A stretch of DNA of 64,000 bases from Gordonia sp. 'Campus' (GTDB lineage: Bacteria > Actinomycetota > Actinomycetes > Mycobacteriales > Mycobacteriaceae): positions 65,893-129,892 of the forward strand of contig NZ_JAKOIW010000009.1 in assembly GCF_022206305.1 (NCBI RefSeq). The letters run 5' to 3'. Under the pieces are notes generated by a model. That model ran no database searches and was not told the DNA's origin. It saw nothing but the letters and a program-made list of their open reading frames with translations. Both the position numbers and the translations under genes were made by a program. This document shows, one piece after another, positions 12,001-18,414 of the stretch; the first letter of the stretch is position 1; each line of letters starts with the position of its first letter.

Positions 12001-14420
12001 CGGTCGCCGAGCGTCGCTTCGTCACCGACCGTGCGCGGGCCGCGGCGCCGACTGGCGCCGAGCCCCTGCTGGCCGAGCTCTTCGCCGAGGCCGCCGCCGC
12101 ATACCCGGATCGCCCGGCCATCGCCGACGGCGTCCGCACCCTCACCTACCGCCGACTCGACGCCTGGATCTCGGTCACGGCGCGGAGCCTGCGGGCGCGG
12201 GGGCTCGGTGTCGGGGACGCGGTGGCCGTCGTGGTTCCGCGGTCGATCGAGTCGGTTGTCGCGATCTGGGCGGTCAGCCGCATCGGCGGGGTGTGCGTGC
12301 CGGTCGACGTCACCTACCCGAGCGCGCGGATCGACCATGTCGTCGCCGGAGCGCGCGCGAGCGTGATCACCGAGGCGGACATCCCCGTCGAACCCATCGA
12401 ACCGGTTGTGCCGGAACCGGTCACGGTCGTGCCGCGGGACTCGCTGGCCTACATCATCACCACCTCGGGTACGACCGGCACACCGAACATCGTCGGCGTC
12501 ACCCATCGAGGTGTCCATCGGGTGGCCTCGCTCGGCGACGTCGAACCCTCCGACCGGGTGGGCATGGCCATCAGTCCCGGCTTCGACGCCACGCTGCACG
12601 ACATGCTCCTGCCGCTGGCTGCAGGCGCGACGCTGGTGGTCGTGCCCGCGGCGATCGCGGGCGGCACCGAACTCACCCGTTTCCTGGACCGGACCGCTGT
12701 CAGCGTGTTCACCGCGACCCCGTCGGTCATGCGTACCCTGCGGCCGGCCGGGATCGGCGCGCTGCGGCTGGTCTACATCGGCGGGGAGGCCCTCGCCGAG
12801 GACCTCGCGGCGGCATGGGCGGACCATGCGCAGGTCCTCAACATCTACGGGCCCACCGAGACGACGGTGACGGTCTCCACCAGCGCCTTCCGCCGCGGCG
12901 AGCCGATCCGTCTCGGACACCCGCGCCCCGGGATCGGCGCCGAGGTGCTCGATCCACAGCTGCGTCATGTCCCGCCGGGAGTGGTCGGCGAGCTCTACAT
13001 CGCCGGGACCGGCGTCGCCCGCGGCTATCTCGGGGCTCCGGCACTCACCGCGGCCACGTTCGTCGCGGGGCCCGACGGGAAGCGTCGATACCGTACCGGC
13101 GACCTGGTGCGTTGGGATCGCGAGACGGGACAGCTGGTCTACCTCGGCCGCGCCGACCGTCAGGTCAAGATCCGCGGGCAGCGCGTCGAGCCCGCCGAGA
13201 TCGACGCCGTCCTCGTCCGGGCTGGGGCGCAGCGCAGCGCGACCGTGCTCCGCCGGGGCCCGGCCGGGGATGCCCTCGTCTCCTACGTGGTGTCGCCGAC
13301 GACATCGATCGCGGATCTGATCGCGGCCTGCCGCGCCCGGCTGCCGCGCCACATGGTCCCGAGTCGCATCGTCGAGATGACCGACCTGCCGCGCAGCGGG
13401 GCGGGCAAGATAGACGAGAAACGTCTGCCGGAGCCGGTGTGGTCGGAGTCGATGCGCGACCCGGAGACCCCGTTGGAGGCCGCTGTTCTCGACGCCTTCC
13501 GCGCCGTCCTTGGGGAGACCGGCGAAACGCCGAACGGCGGTGTCCGGGTCGGCATGGACGACGACTTCTTCGCCGCGGGCGGCAATTCGCTCGCGCTGCT
13601 GCAACTGCGCGATGAACTCGAGCGCCGTACCGGCCGGATCGTGGCCGGGGCGGACCTGTTCACCCATCGCACCCCGGCCGACATCGCCGGACTGCTGACG
13701 TCGGGGGTGTCCGTCGGTGCCGAACATCGGGTCGTGCCGCTGTCACCGGCGCGCGGGACCGCCGGCGCCGTGGACACGACGGTCTGGTGTGTGCACACCG
13801 CGACCGGTCTCGCCGAACCGCTTCGCCCCCTCGGTGACTCGCTCCGGACCGCAACGGTGTTCGGGTTGCAGTTGCCCGAACTCGTGCTCGCGGACCGGGA
13901 CATGCCGCGGACCGTCGAGGACATCGCCGCCCTCCACGTCGAGGCGATCCGGCATACCCAACCGACTGGTCCCTACCGCTTGGTCGGTTGGTCGGTGGGC
14001 GGTCTGCTGGCGCACGAGATCGCCCGGCAGCTGGTCGATTCGGGCGCGCGCGTGGCCCAGCTGGTCCTGCTCGACGCCCGCACCCCCGCCGAGCTCGCGT
14101 CCGTGGGCGACGACGAACTGCGCGTCGGCGACCATCCGCTGCGCGCGCTCGCCGAACGCTTCGACCCGCTCGCGGTGCAGCGCTTCGAGGACCGTTCGGC
14201 CGCGCTGGCCGCGGCCGCCCGCGCCTACGATCTCCGGCCCGTCGTCGCCGACGAGATCGTGTACGTCGCCGCCGAGGACAATCCGGCCCCGCAACGCTGG
14301 GCGGAGGCCGTCGGGAACGGACCGGGCGTCGAGGTGATGGCGGTCGACGTGACGCACGCAGACCTGGGACGGCCAGAAGTGTTGGCGCGGATAGCCCGCA
14401 GAATCGAGGAGGAATGGTGA
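3..14420 (+). CDS. Non-ribosomal peptide synthetase, 3' part, with terminal thioesterase
   Basis: Large modular enzyme that assembles a peptide on phosphopantetheine carriers in the cytoplasm. The frame is open to the left edge and already reads condensation-domain sequence (AYWREN) before the first ATG at 48, so the true start lies upstream. Domains by base: C1 partial (to about 830), A1 degenerate (about 850-2300), T1 (2330-2560), C2 (2575-3790), A2 (3860-5320), T2 (5340-5570), C3 (5630-7050), A3 (7080-8610), T3 (8670-8890), C4 (8950-10260), T4 (10360-10590), C5 (10670-12000), A4 (12060-13440), T5 (13460-13700), TE (13770-14400, GWSVGG nucleophile motif). C domains carry HHIAxD; carriers carry GGTSL or GGNSL. 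A2 reads as a threonine-like code (DFWSVGMVHK); A3 (DAMLAGEVAK) and A4 (DAHTYGIVTK) I cannot assign. C4 and T4 have no A domain between them. The product is unknown; a lipopeptide or siderophore is possible. Confidence 0.95.
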   Translation, partial: ESSRFGTDRAYWRENMAGVGVAATLAHRPGRPAAVARRVAAQVPDRTMAALRDVAQQQSTILPNVIVAAFAAYLARAAAQGDEVIFQFPVAARTTAALRSTPLPVANIVPLRTRVTAEATVADALRTTQTALMGALRHQRFRGEDIWADVAADETSGRTPRTAAQERSGPMLNLMLFDREFPCGEATATFHILTVGPADDLTINIYPVPGEDHQASLMIGVEANPHRYDAAEVAEHHRQFLSMLDTFTAALLDSPDTRVDDLPLRVDAPETVLNSEIGSASTGSVSEVLAAAVARHRDQSAAATEGAGTETYDQMHTRARDLGARLRTLGARPGTVVGVALRSRTDRMLAWWAIAESGAATILTDPDAPSMKAAPPAARPMLVLVDDGTPSGPRADGLYTLADIGSVAPSPDRRQSAADDIACLVADPGGSGGRGSMIAVPQRAVATLIAQGVFADATPGPGHGRLAGITPRGSWAEHLEFAACAATGFRLVDPSAESATHAVVTPGQLHDHAVSTLAPNVLVVGSDAAPAPIVQLAVGRDVRAPYCPRGVLGPYTSPDRIAPDAPLDRPLPGGGPRPGVDLAILDHRMRPLPAGVTGDIYVAGSLSAQCFAGEAGRTAAVFVACPWRPGERMVATGDRGHLDPGGGGLVVDHRAGEVSTVGGVRVDLAVLERAAAEVAGVARAVSVIAGGEIHVGIVPVGAEPGGCTKSADRQRIRASVRRRVDAELPTVLWPRRVAMLDSLPLDASGGVDRTAAAALIAAAPESRAAHRQPETATERAVADAVTDVLGVSQPSMDDELVQLGATSLGFMQLATHLGETLRVVVNVRDLADVTTLAELAAVIESAAPRSVSASGVVRCRPTRAQQQIWLLNRADKHATVYHLAVRLTLGEGIAADVVRAALIDVAARHEALRTVYPDVDGEPLAHVRGVTEARAAAPITGATLDSVGTELAVSAPFDLTVDAPWRAVVDASGEQTEVVLVAHHIAIDEWSLHIVVDDFATAIRARRDGDEPVWSTEAVSVSAMLDARRQGASPAAEVFWAKMMRGAPTGISLPEPAVRSQTGLTAGPAVYRHRRIGRDVRERATARAREAGTTLNTLLCVALSSTLGEYADTDDILLSMPVSGRFTTEELRPVGMFVETVPVRTVDVRRSRVTDALATVGEDLTTAIAHADAGPTGLADVIFAYHATRPDLTGSAVFAAAEPLPTHQARTALEVTVFDEQDGLTVTLTIAEQRVDVAAADAVLERFIDTVAALGSVAPDAIIARCSPVPVHSSADRHARRTAPVDPIEALRDHARRRPDAIAVIAGAHRVSYRELLERAEGMARELRDTGVRPGDRVALLTGNGADSVVAIVASLIADAVYVPIDPDSPRSRIDLQLAATSPAAIVDAGPVISRGAGHGVAQTIPGGAYVIHTSGSTGIPKAVLVTRENLAAMLGAALGVVGATPDDVWSRVHSYAFDFSVWEVLGALASGGSVVDMDLATVRDPELLAVSIERHGVTICSQTPTAFATLIDPTLRATGPASPLRSLRTVVFGGEALSPRTLRAWAADHPDTRLVNMYGITETTVHLTAVDVDVDDERSHIGGPLDGCDAVVLDRQLRPVPTGAIGELYVVADQVALGYHNALGLTATRFVADPGGSGRRMYRTGDRVREIAPGRLIYLGRNDDQVQIRGYRIELGEIGAVLRGVPGVGDARVLVEPGAHPGDERLLAFVTEDGLADFDVLDALSEDAILAACAERLPAHMIPSRLAIVDGWPRTSTGKLDRGRLVGMLAAPPASSTRTLTATEQAVAAAMASVTGSDPAAPGADTDFFAAGGTSLSAARLVATLAGMGHRITVADVFEQPTVEGLAARVRPAVDPSGATVPTLASTPDDTQIPVELPLTPEQMDLWLRWRTQPEFTGYLMPFAMPVDAPVHDIRRALREIVTRHDALRTGFPMRGAQPVQHRWDVDAVGAHLDAELAVEVYVSTPDALPVELDALLVPIDLTADLPWRVRLCRVGTQTWLLVVAHHIAVDGETFPILASEFDQALGGALPPPGDVDYRRYSMWRQATLAATRTDLVAHWTAAFARPVERLRLPEVNLQAATGPGSTGTDSAGADTALTVHRAHRSLDGATTQTLDALAPALRSTAFIVVHTALAAVLARQADSDVVTIGTALSGRIDPRLLAVPGLFARAVPLHTPVDLDLPFADLVASVTAVDLGAFEHADLPLTEITDIADPGRVGAGAPLFEVSFGAVPDEVVAAALAEGDPSSGMSSSGMSSSGMSSSGMSSSGVPLAFGVPLFGIDVSMYRRNGRLHLTMACTDEVAGAARLDALCDLVVETLGRGVAEPTRPTVEVLAPGGPDGVELFRDNDGGPVDGHRVETLDVLLTAGLGRRPDVPAIIDRRYEIPGHGPVVDNAGFDRLSTVAARALIELGIGPGDVVVALLPRSVFGVIATTAAARAGAAFVNLDPADPAERRRMIIGRCRPRAVFTLAGVAEAGTDPGVPVLALDRLLGAPDESVAAAAVFDPAERVRPVSPDDVAYITFTSGTTGVPKGVEVTHRGLAGWARDTAERLRLEPSDRVMHTYATGFDAHLMGVVPPLLAGATIVLCPPEVIAADELAAEVDDERVTVLLTTPSVLATMNPDELGRVRHVAVGGEPLGAGLVREWTRLHTLSNEYGPTEATVAAGSARYAQGGAAFDGTVHIGHPLAGVVVHVLDRALRPVPDHTVGELYLAGNCLARGYLDDPATTARAFVADRAGRRMYRTGDLVHRRGDGTFVIHGRTDDQVKIRGVRLEPAEVDAALSGLPGVATSVTAARTTPAGEKILVSWVVPESGRLDHDRATGRRGVLAELPAQLAHLLPRSMIPTAIVPVSALPTGRNGKIDVAALPDPEFAGTTTGSGAEVGRPLSGATEELVAAVWAEVLERPVESMSADSDFFAEGGTSLSATQVTSRLSSATGSDIGVRTLFEARTVARVAQRVDEMLADAAPREQDSSPVPTRLPVPEHLPLAYPQRRMWIHHHFDPQSTAYHVPVVLRITGRVDLARLRKAVDEVVAAHAVLRTVYPDSPAGPVQRRIEHRSPVLRHRVVDAADGPDGLRRQVLDHLRRPFDLENETGFRATVFELDSAEEPDTHLAAVLHHIAIDGWSIRVLLADLIRAYDGERLSVPADEAFTYADFTQWQIARLGDPSDPGSRHARELRFWTSTLAGAPDPVRLPGRRDVDPTGETGRISASLDGTGPLHQAAKTLSATVFQVAHAALATVVGQWTGQWDTVIGVPVHGRHAPEWESVVGMFVNTVALRTRLRPDAPIREVIEQARDVALAAQPHSDVPYEDVARTVRPGAREGGDPLISVLLVNQDVVPQSSGEVTLSGPVATLVPEVTATVDAKFDVEVVLAEHDDELHITVVHSGHIPGDVAQALLDDFRAMLTAVGEDTERPFPALSGHGTPAETSGRSTPSTEPQADPADWASLVPAITAIMTEVLESPDPPPAHPAVAPDDDFFVLGGTSLSATRVTSALGRRLGRRIPTRLLFENPTPAALARAVHDLEPEADDTTPADTTPAGAVAAEPGDTGPVGEGEPLAPTQRRMWVGAQMLGEVPIYAVPVAVPVPAGVDESEIDTAIEVLVARHSALRTRYLATPAGPRQVVVDGWSPRVRRVSGTDLAQPGGLSALSVPFDLTGDPPVRVWVVVDGSGAGDAAPVAVVLVAHHIAMDGESATIVDHELRSLLAGNELDSAPTGFEVVARRMVAEEERSRPQLLDHWRRSLDGYSGELDLAQRRPAARDLRTAMTEYPVRGDAAQAVSAAARRAQASEFHVLHAATVLALAAQSGADDIALATPASMRRDTDTARTVGMLISTVVLRTRIVAGTTVGEFIARVRDDDLAALDHAAIAFDDVVALIDPPRMPGRHPLVQVAFSVAQTPVPDSPVAPDPMTQGPDVARVDIVDPVDAVDTVDWMTPRSEFDLHVVAVPDEDGWRLQLHHARELFDDSVIRGLGERLLAAVEAVTGDPGRRVAAVEPLTVAERRFVTDRARAAAPTGAEPLLAELFAEAAAAYPDRPAIADGVRTLTYRRLDAWISVTARSLRARGLGVGDAVAVVVPRSIESVVAIWAVSRIGGVCVPVDVTYPSARIDHVVAGARASVITEADIPVEPIEPVVPEPVTVVPRDSLAYIITTSGTTGTPNIVGVTHRGVHRVASLGDVEPSDRVGMAISPGFDATLHDMLLPLAAGATLVVVPAAIAGGTELTRFLDRTAVSVFTATPSVMRTLRPAGIGALRLVYIGGEALAEDLAAAWADHAQVLNIYGPTETTVTVSTSAFRRGEPIRLGHPRPGIGAEVLDPQLRHVPPGVVGELYIAGTGVARGYLGAPALTAATFVAGPDGKRRYRTGDLVRWDRETGQLVYLGRADRQVKIRGQRVEPAEIDAVLVRAGAQRSATVLRRGPAGDALVSYVVSPTTSIADLIAACRARLPRHMVPSRIVEMTDLPRSGAGKIDEKRLPEPVWSESMRDPETPLEAAVLDAFRAVLGETGETPNGGVRVGMDDDFFAAGGNSLALLQLRDELERRTGRIVAGADLFTHRTPADIAGLLTSGVSVGAEHRVVPLSPARGTAGAVDTTVWCVHTATGLAEPLRPLGDSLRTATVFGLQLPELVLADRDMPRTVEDIAALHVEAIRHTQPTGPYRLVGWSVGGLLAHEIARQLVDSGARVAQLVLLDARTPAELASVGDDELRVGDHPLRALAERFDPLAVQRFEDRSAALAAAARAYDLRPVVADEIVYVAAEDNPAPQRWAEAVGNGPGVEVMAVDVTHADLGRPEVLARIARRIEEEW
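6744..6818 (+). repeat. 15-bp tandem repeat inside NRPS condensation domain C3
   Basis: Five head-to-tail copies of a 15-base unit (tcgtctgggatgtcc, the last imperfect) encode repeated SSGMS pentapeptides near the C-terminal end of condensation domain C3. The unit is a multiple of three, so copy-number change keeps the frame. It probably forms a flexible surface loop. Confidence 0.9.
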
Positions 14421-15079
14421 TCGAACCCCACCGGCCGGTGTCCCGACCACACAGTGAGCAGGCCGACCGGCCCGGAGCCCATCGGCGGGCGGACACATCG
14501 CCCACGGGCGGGGCGGCGCCACGGATGTCGGTCCTGTTCGTCTGCACGGGGAACATCTGCCGGTCGCCGATCGGCGAACGGGTGCTGCGCGAGCTCGCCC
14601 GGCGCGCGGGCGTGCCGGTGTCGTCGACGAGCGCGGGTGTGGGTGCGCTCAACGGGCAGCCCATCCACCCGCACGCATCGGCGGTCCTGACCGAAAACGG
14701 TTACGACGCATCGGGATTCGAGTCCCGATACCTTCGCCCACCAATGCTGACCGAGGCCGACGTCGTGTTGTGCATGAGCCGCGAGCACCGTGCCGCCGCC
14801 CAGCAGATGGCACCGGCACGCTGGAAGCGGGTGTTCACGCTGACCGAGTTCGCCGCACTCTGCGACATCGGCCCGCTGCCGGACATCATCGCCGGTCGCG
14901 GACGTCTCGACCCGAACTCCGAACTCCTCGACATCGTCGACCCGATGGGACGTCCGCGCGAGGACTTCGACCGCGTCTTCGCCGAGGTCGAGCCGAAGGT
15001 GGAGACCGTGGTGTCGTGGCTCGCCGGGTCCGCACCCGCGGACTCCGCGGGTGAGCGTACGTCGGGGGAGCACCGATGA
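14414..15079 (+). CDS. Low-molecular-weight protein-tyrosine phosphatase
   Basis: Cytosolic phosphatase of the LMW-PTP (Wzb/PtpA) fold, which removes phosphate from tyrosine, often on capsule- or envelope-assembly kinases. The signature loop VCTGNICRSP (CX5R) is clear and a late DP (DPMGRP) supplies the usual general-acid aspartate region. The ATG at 14414 overlaps the NRPS stop by seven bases just behind a GAGGAGG ribosome site; GTG at 14417 is equally possible. A second ATG at 14525 would give 184 residues with the P-loop cysteine at position 7, closer to the family's usual form, and the 37 residues before it are low-complexity. The stop overlaps the next start as ATGA, so NRPS, phosphatase and DUF4012 protein form one coupled operon. 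The start is less certain than the family. Confidence 0.88.
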   Translation: MVIEPHRPVSRPHSEQADRPGAHRRADTSPTGGAAPRMSVLFVCTGNICRSPIGERVLRELARRAGVPVSSTSAGVGALNGQPIHPHASAVLTENGYDASGFESRYLRPPMLTEADVVLCMSREHRAAAQQMAPARWKRVFTLTEFAALCDIGPLPDIIAGRGRLDPNSELLDIVDPMGRPREDFDRVFAEVEPKVETVVSWLAGSAPADSAGERTSGEHR

Positions 15080-16839
15080 TCCGTCGACTGGCCCGCAACC
15101 GCGGCGTCCAGGTGATCGCGGTCGTGGTGGTCCTCGCCGCGGCGGCCGTCGCCTGGCTGGCGTACTCGGCACTGAAGGTGAAGGGCGATCTGGAGTCGGT
15201 GCGCACCGACGCGGGGCGGGCCCGCACCCTGATGCTCGACGGGGACCAGGCCGGTGCCCGGCAGGCGGCCGAGGCGGCCTCCGCGCGCGCATCCGACGCC
15301 GCGGACAGATCCCACGGATTCCTCTGGTCGGCGGTCGCTGCCGTCCCGGGTGTCGGATCACCGCTGAAATCCGTGCAGGAGATGAGCGACGCCGTGGAAG
15401 CGCTCTCCTCCGATGTCCTGGTCCCGGCAGCCGATCTCGCCTCGGTGCTCAACCCCGACGAGCTCCGGACCGGCAACACTGTGAACCTCGAACTCCTGCG
15501 CAACGCGCAACCGGCTCTGAAGTCGGTCGCCGAGAAGTCGGCCGAGGTGACCGAACAGGTGTCCTCGATCGCACCCAGCTGGCTCGGCGTCGTCGCCGAT
15601 GCCCGGACCCAACTCGTGGACCAGGTCGACGCTGCGGACTCCACTGTGCAGGCGACGAACATCGCCGCGACCCTGGTGCCGTCGATGCTCGGTGCCGACG
15701 GCCCGCGGAGCTATTTCATGGCGTTCCAGACCCCGTCGGAGGCACGCGGTACCGGTGGTCTGGTGGGCGGATTCGCGGTGCTCGACGCCGACGCGGGTCG
15801 GGTGACCATCCCCGAACTCGGCGCGAACTCGGAGTTCCGGGACCCGGCCACACCGAAGATCAACCTCGGCCCGGAGTACGACGCCCTGTACTCGTACTAC
15901 AAGCCCTACACCGACTTCCGGAACGGCAACCTCAGTCCGCACTTCCCCGACGCGGCCCAGATCTGGCTGGCGAACTGGCGTGCGCAGACCGGTGAACGCC
16001 TCGACGGGGCGATCGCCCTGGACCCGATCGCCCTCAAGTACGTACTCGAGGCCGTCGGACCGGTGACGGTGGCCGGCGGCGAGAAGATCACCGCCGACAA
16101 CGTCGTACCGATCACGCTGTCCACCGCCTACGAGCGCTTCGCCGACGACAACCAGGCCCGCAAGGACTACCTGCAGTCCATCTCCCAGGCGGTGGTGAAC
16201 AAGCTGATCACCTCCGGCGGGAGTACCCGCACCCTGCTCGAGGCGCTCGGTCGTGGGGTGCACGAGCGGCGGATCATGGTCTACAGCACCACCCCCGCGG
16301 AGCAGGAGATCATCGAGTCGACCAAGCTCGGCCACCAGATCTCCGACACCTCGTCGCCGTATCTGCAGGTGGCCGTCGGGAACGCCTCGGGAACCAAGCT
16401 CGACTACTACCTGAAGCGCGACATCAGCTACACCTCGGGTCCGTGCACCGGCGACACGCGGGAATCGACGATCACGGTCAAGCTGACCAACACGCTCGAC
16501 ACCACCGACATGACCGACTACGTCGCAGGCGGACTCGGTACCGACCTGGCGGTCAAGAAGGGCACCAACCTCGCCAATGTCGAGTTCTTGGCGACCAAGG
16601 GTGCAGTGCTCAAGGAGATGACCCTCGGTGAGGGCGGTGCCTTCTACGTCGAGCAGACCCTGCACGGCCGCCCGTATTACTCCACCAGGGTCGGGATCGC
16701 CCCGGGACAGACGGCGACCATCGTGCTCAAGATCGACGAACCGACCACGGCCCACGGTCCCGCCGAGGTGCCCATCCAGCCCCTCGTCGACGACCCCACC
16801 GTCAAGGTCGACGTGCCTGCCTGTGGCCCGGAGGAGTAG
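15076..16839 (+). CDS. DUF4012 domain membrane-anchored protein
   Basis: Protein of 587 residues with one N-terminal membrane segment (about residues 12-30, a run of V/A/L after RRLARNRG) and a large, presumably extracytoplasmic, remainder. Composition and length match the actinobacterial DUF4012 family, whose members often sit in surface-polysaccharide clusters; no enzymatic activity is established that I know of. The start overlaps the phosphatase stop (ATGA), so translation is coupled. A long perfect hairpin follows the stop. The phosphatase-DUF4012 pair behind an NRPS suggests a role in export or surface placement of the peptide product, which is inference. Confidence 0.8.
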   Translation: MIRRLARNRGVQVIAVVVVLAAAAVAWLAYSALKVKGDLESVRTDAGRARTLMLDGDQAGARQAAEAASARASDAADRSHGFLWSAVAAVPGVGSPLKSVQEMSDAVEALSSDVLVPAADLASVLNPDELRTGNTVNLELLRNAQPALKSVAEKSAEVTEQVSSIAPSWLGVVADARTQLVDQVDAADSTVQATNIAATLVPSMLGADGPRSYFMAFQTPSEARGTGGLVGGFAVLDADAGRVTIPELGANSEFRDPATPKINLGPEYDALYSYYKPYTDFRNGNLSPHFPDAAQIWLANWRAQTGERLDGAIALDPIALKYVLEAVGPVTVAGGEKITADNVVPITLSTAYERFADDNQARKDYLQSISQAVVNKLITSGGSTRTLLEALGRGVHERRIMVYSTTPAEQEIIESTKLGHQISDTSSPYLQVAVGNASGTKLDYYLKRDISYTSGPCTGDTRESTITVKLTNTLDTTDMTDYVAGGLGTDLAVKKGTNLANVEFLATKGAVLKEMTLGEGGAFYVEQTLHGRPYYSTRVGIAPGQTATIVLKIDEPTTAHGPAEVPIQPLVDDPTVKVDVPACGPEE

Positions 16840-16870
16840 AGCTTCCGAAGATGTTGTTCCGCTTACCTGT

Positions 16871-16909
16871 TCCGTTCCCGCTCCCCGAAATCGGGTGAGC
16901 GGGAACGGA
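16871..16909. terminator. Strong bidirectional terminator hairpin
   Basis: A 13-bp perfect stem (16871-16883 with 16897-16909) encloses a second short stem (16884-16888 with 16891-16895). It lies between the convergent DUF4012 and menB genes and can serve both. Confidence 0.85.
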
Positions 16910-16939
16910 TGAGGTGAGCGAGAGTACTCGACGCGGCGG

Positions 16940-17932
16940 TCAGTAGTAGTACGGGTAGTCGTCCCAGCGCGGATCGCGCTTCTCCAGGAAGGCGTCGCGT
17001 CCCTCGACGGCCTCATCGGTCATGTAGGCCAACCGGGTGGCCTCGCCGGCGAACACCTGCTGTCCCATCAGTCCGTCGTCGGTCAGATTGAAGGCGAACT
17101 TCAGCATGCGTTGCGCGGTGGGCGATTTGCCGTTGATCCGGCGAGCCCACTCGATGGCGGTCTTCTCGAGATCGGCGTGCGGTGCGACCCGGTTGACCGC
17201 ACCCATCCGGTGCATGGTCTCGGCGTCGTAGGCCTCCCCGAGGAAGAAGATCTCGCGAGCGAACTTCTGCCCCACCTGCTTGGCGAGATAGGCGCTGCCG
17301 TAACCGGCGTCGAAGGAGCCGACGTCGGCATCGGTCTGCTTGAAGCGGGCGTGCTCGGCCGACGCGAGCGTCAGATCGCACACGACGTGCAGCGAGTGTC
17401 CGCCGCCGGCCGCCCAGCCGTTGACGACCGCGATGACGACCTTGGGCATCGTCCGGATGAGGCGCTGGACCTCGAGGATGTGCAGCCGCCCGCCTTCGGC
17501 CTTGACCCGCGCGGCGTCGACGGTGTCGGCGCCGGCCGCTGCGACGTCGTCGTCGTGCGAGGTGGCGTACTGGTACCCGGACCGCCCGCGGATGCGCTGA
17601 TCGCCGCCACTGCAGAACGCCCACCCGCCGTCCTTGGGGCTCGGGCCGTTGCCGGTGAGCAGGATCGTTCCCACATCGGGACTGCGACGGGCGTGATCGA
17701 GGACGCGGTAGAGCTCGTCGACGGTGTGGGGACGGAAGGCGTTGCGCACCTCCGGACGATCGAAGGCGACACGGACGATGCCGTCCTCACGGCCCTCGCC
17801 GACATGGCGGTGATAAGTGATGTCGGTCAGGTCCGCGAAGCCGGGCACCTCCGCCCACGACGAGGGATCGAAGGGCTGGTCGGCGGGTCCCTGGGCTTCT
17901 GACGTCCCCGTGCTTTCTGGCGTGGCGGTCAT
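16940..17932 (-). CDS. menB: 1,4-dihydroxy-2-naphthoyl-CoA synthase
   Basis: Crotonase-fold enzyme that closes o-succinylbenzoyl-CoA to 1,4-dihydroxy-2-naphthoyl-CoA in cytosolic menaquinone synthesis. The 330-residue protein has the MenB hallmarks: RPEVRNAFRPHTVDEL near the N-terminus, CSGGDQRIRG as part of the active site, NGWAAGGGHSLHVVCDL for the oxyanion hole, and the C-terminal DPRWDDYPYYY end. The ATG at 17932 gives about 20 extra residues before the fold begins, as in mycobacterial MenB. It is convergent with the DUF4012 gene and shares its terminator. menD, menG and menJ homologues lie further along the window, so the pathway genes are dispersed rather than in one operon. Confidence 0.97.
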   Translation of the reverse strand: MTATPESTGTSEAQGPADQPFDPSSWAEVPGFADLTDITYHRHVGEGREDGIVRVAFDRPEVRNAFRPHTVDELYRVLDHARRSPDVGTILLTGNGPSPKDGGWAFCSGGDQRIRGRSGYQYATSHDDDVAAAGADTVDAARVKAEGGRLHILEVQRLIRTMPKVVIAVVNGWAAGGGHSLHVVCDLTLASAEHARFKQTDADVGSFDAGYGSAYLAKQVGQKFAREIFFLGEAYDAETMHRMGAVNRVAPHADLEKTAIEWARRINGKSPTAQRMLKFAFNLTDDGLMGQQVFAGEATRLAYMTDEAVEGRDAFLEKRDPRWDDYPYYY

Positions 17933-18111
17933 GGGGTCAGCCTAACGACGACCCGTCCCGGCGGTCCCCGCGCCCGACGCCGCGCGGATCGGTGGACGGA
18001 GGTCACGAAGTCGACACAACTCCGACGCGGATTGCATTCAACCATTGGATGGCGGCCGGCCGTCGGCCCGAACATCACCGAAATCTCAGATTCGGGTGCT
18101 TAGCTGTCCGT

Positions 18112-18339
18112 ATGGCTGTATGGGGGTGGATTCTGATCGTCGGGGGCGCGTGGTGCGTGGTCTCCGCGACGGTCGCGGTGATCGTCGGGAGGGCGGTCCG
18201 GATCCGAGACGACAGAGAACGCGGGCCGCGGGGGATTCCGGACTACGTCCCGGAGTCGACGCGCCGGCTGGCACGTGGGGGCGTGTGTGTGGACCTCGCC
18301 GATCATCGGCGGACCGAACGGCGCAGCGATTCGACCTGA
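18112..18339 (+). CDS. Small single-pass membrane protein, unknown function
   Basis: A 75-residue product from ATG 18112 (MAVWGWILIVGGAW...) has one convincing membrane segment over residues 3-25, followed by an Arg/Asp-rich cytoplasmic tail containing IPDYVPESTRRLARGG. No family is recognised. It lies between the divergent menB gene and the thioesterase gene in the same direction, separated from the latter by about 75 bases. The in-frame ATG at 17992 would add 40 residues without a clear domain and is less likely. Confidence 0.55.
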   Translation: MAVWGWILIVGGAWCVVSATVAVIVGRAVRIRDDRERGPRGIPDYVPESTRRLARGGVCVDLADHRRTERRSDST

Positions 18340-18414
18340 GGGCCGGACGCCCGCACCTTCGCATCAGAGCACCCTTGCGGTTCGCGTATCGGTCAGCTCA
18401 TCTACGGTTGACCG

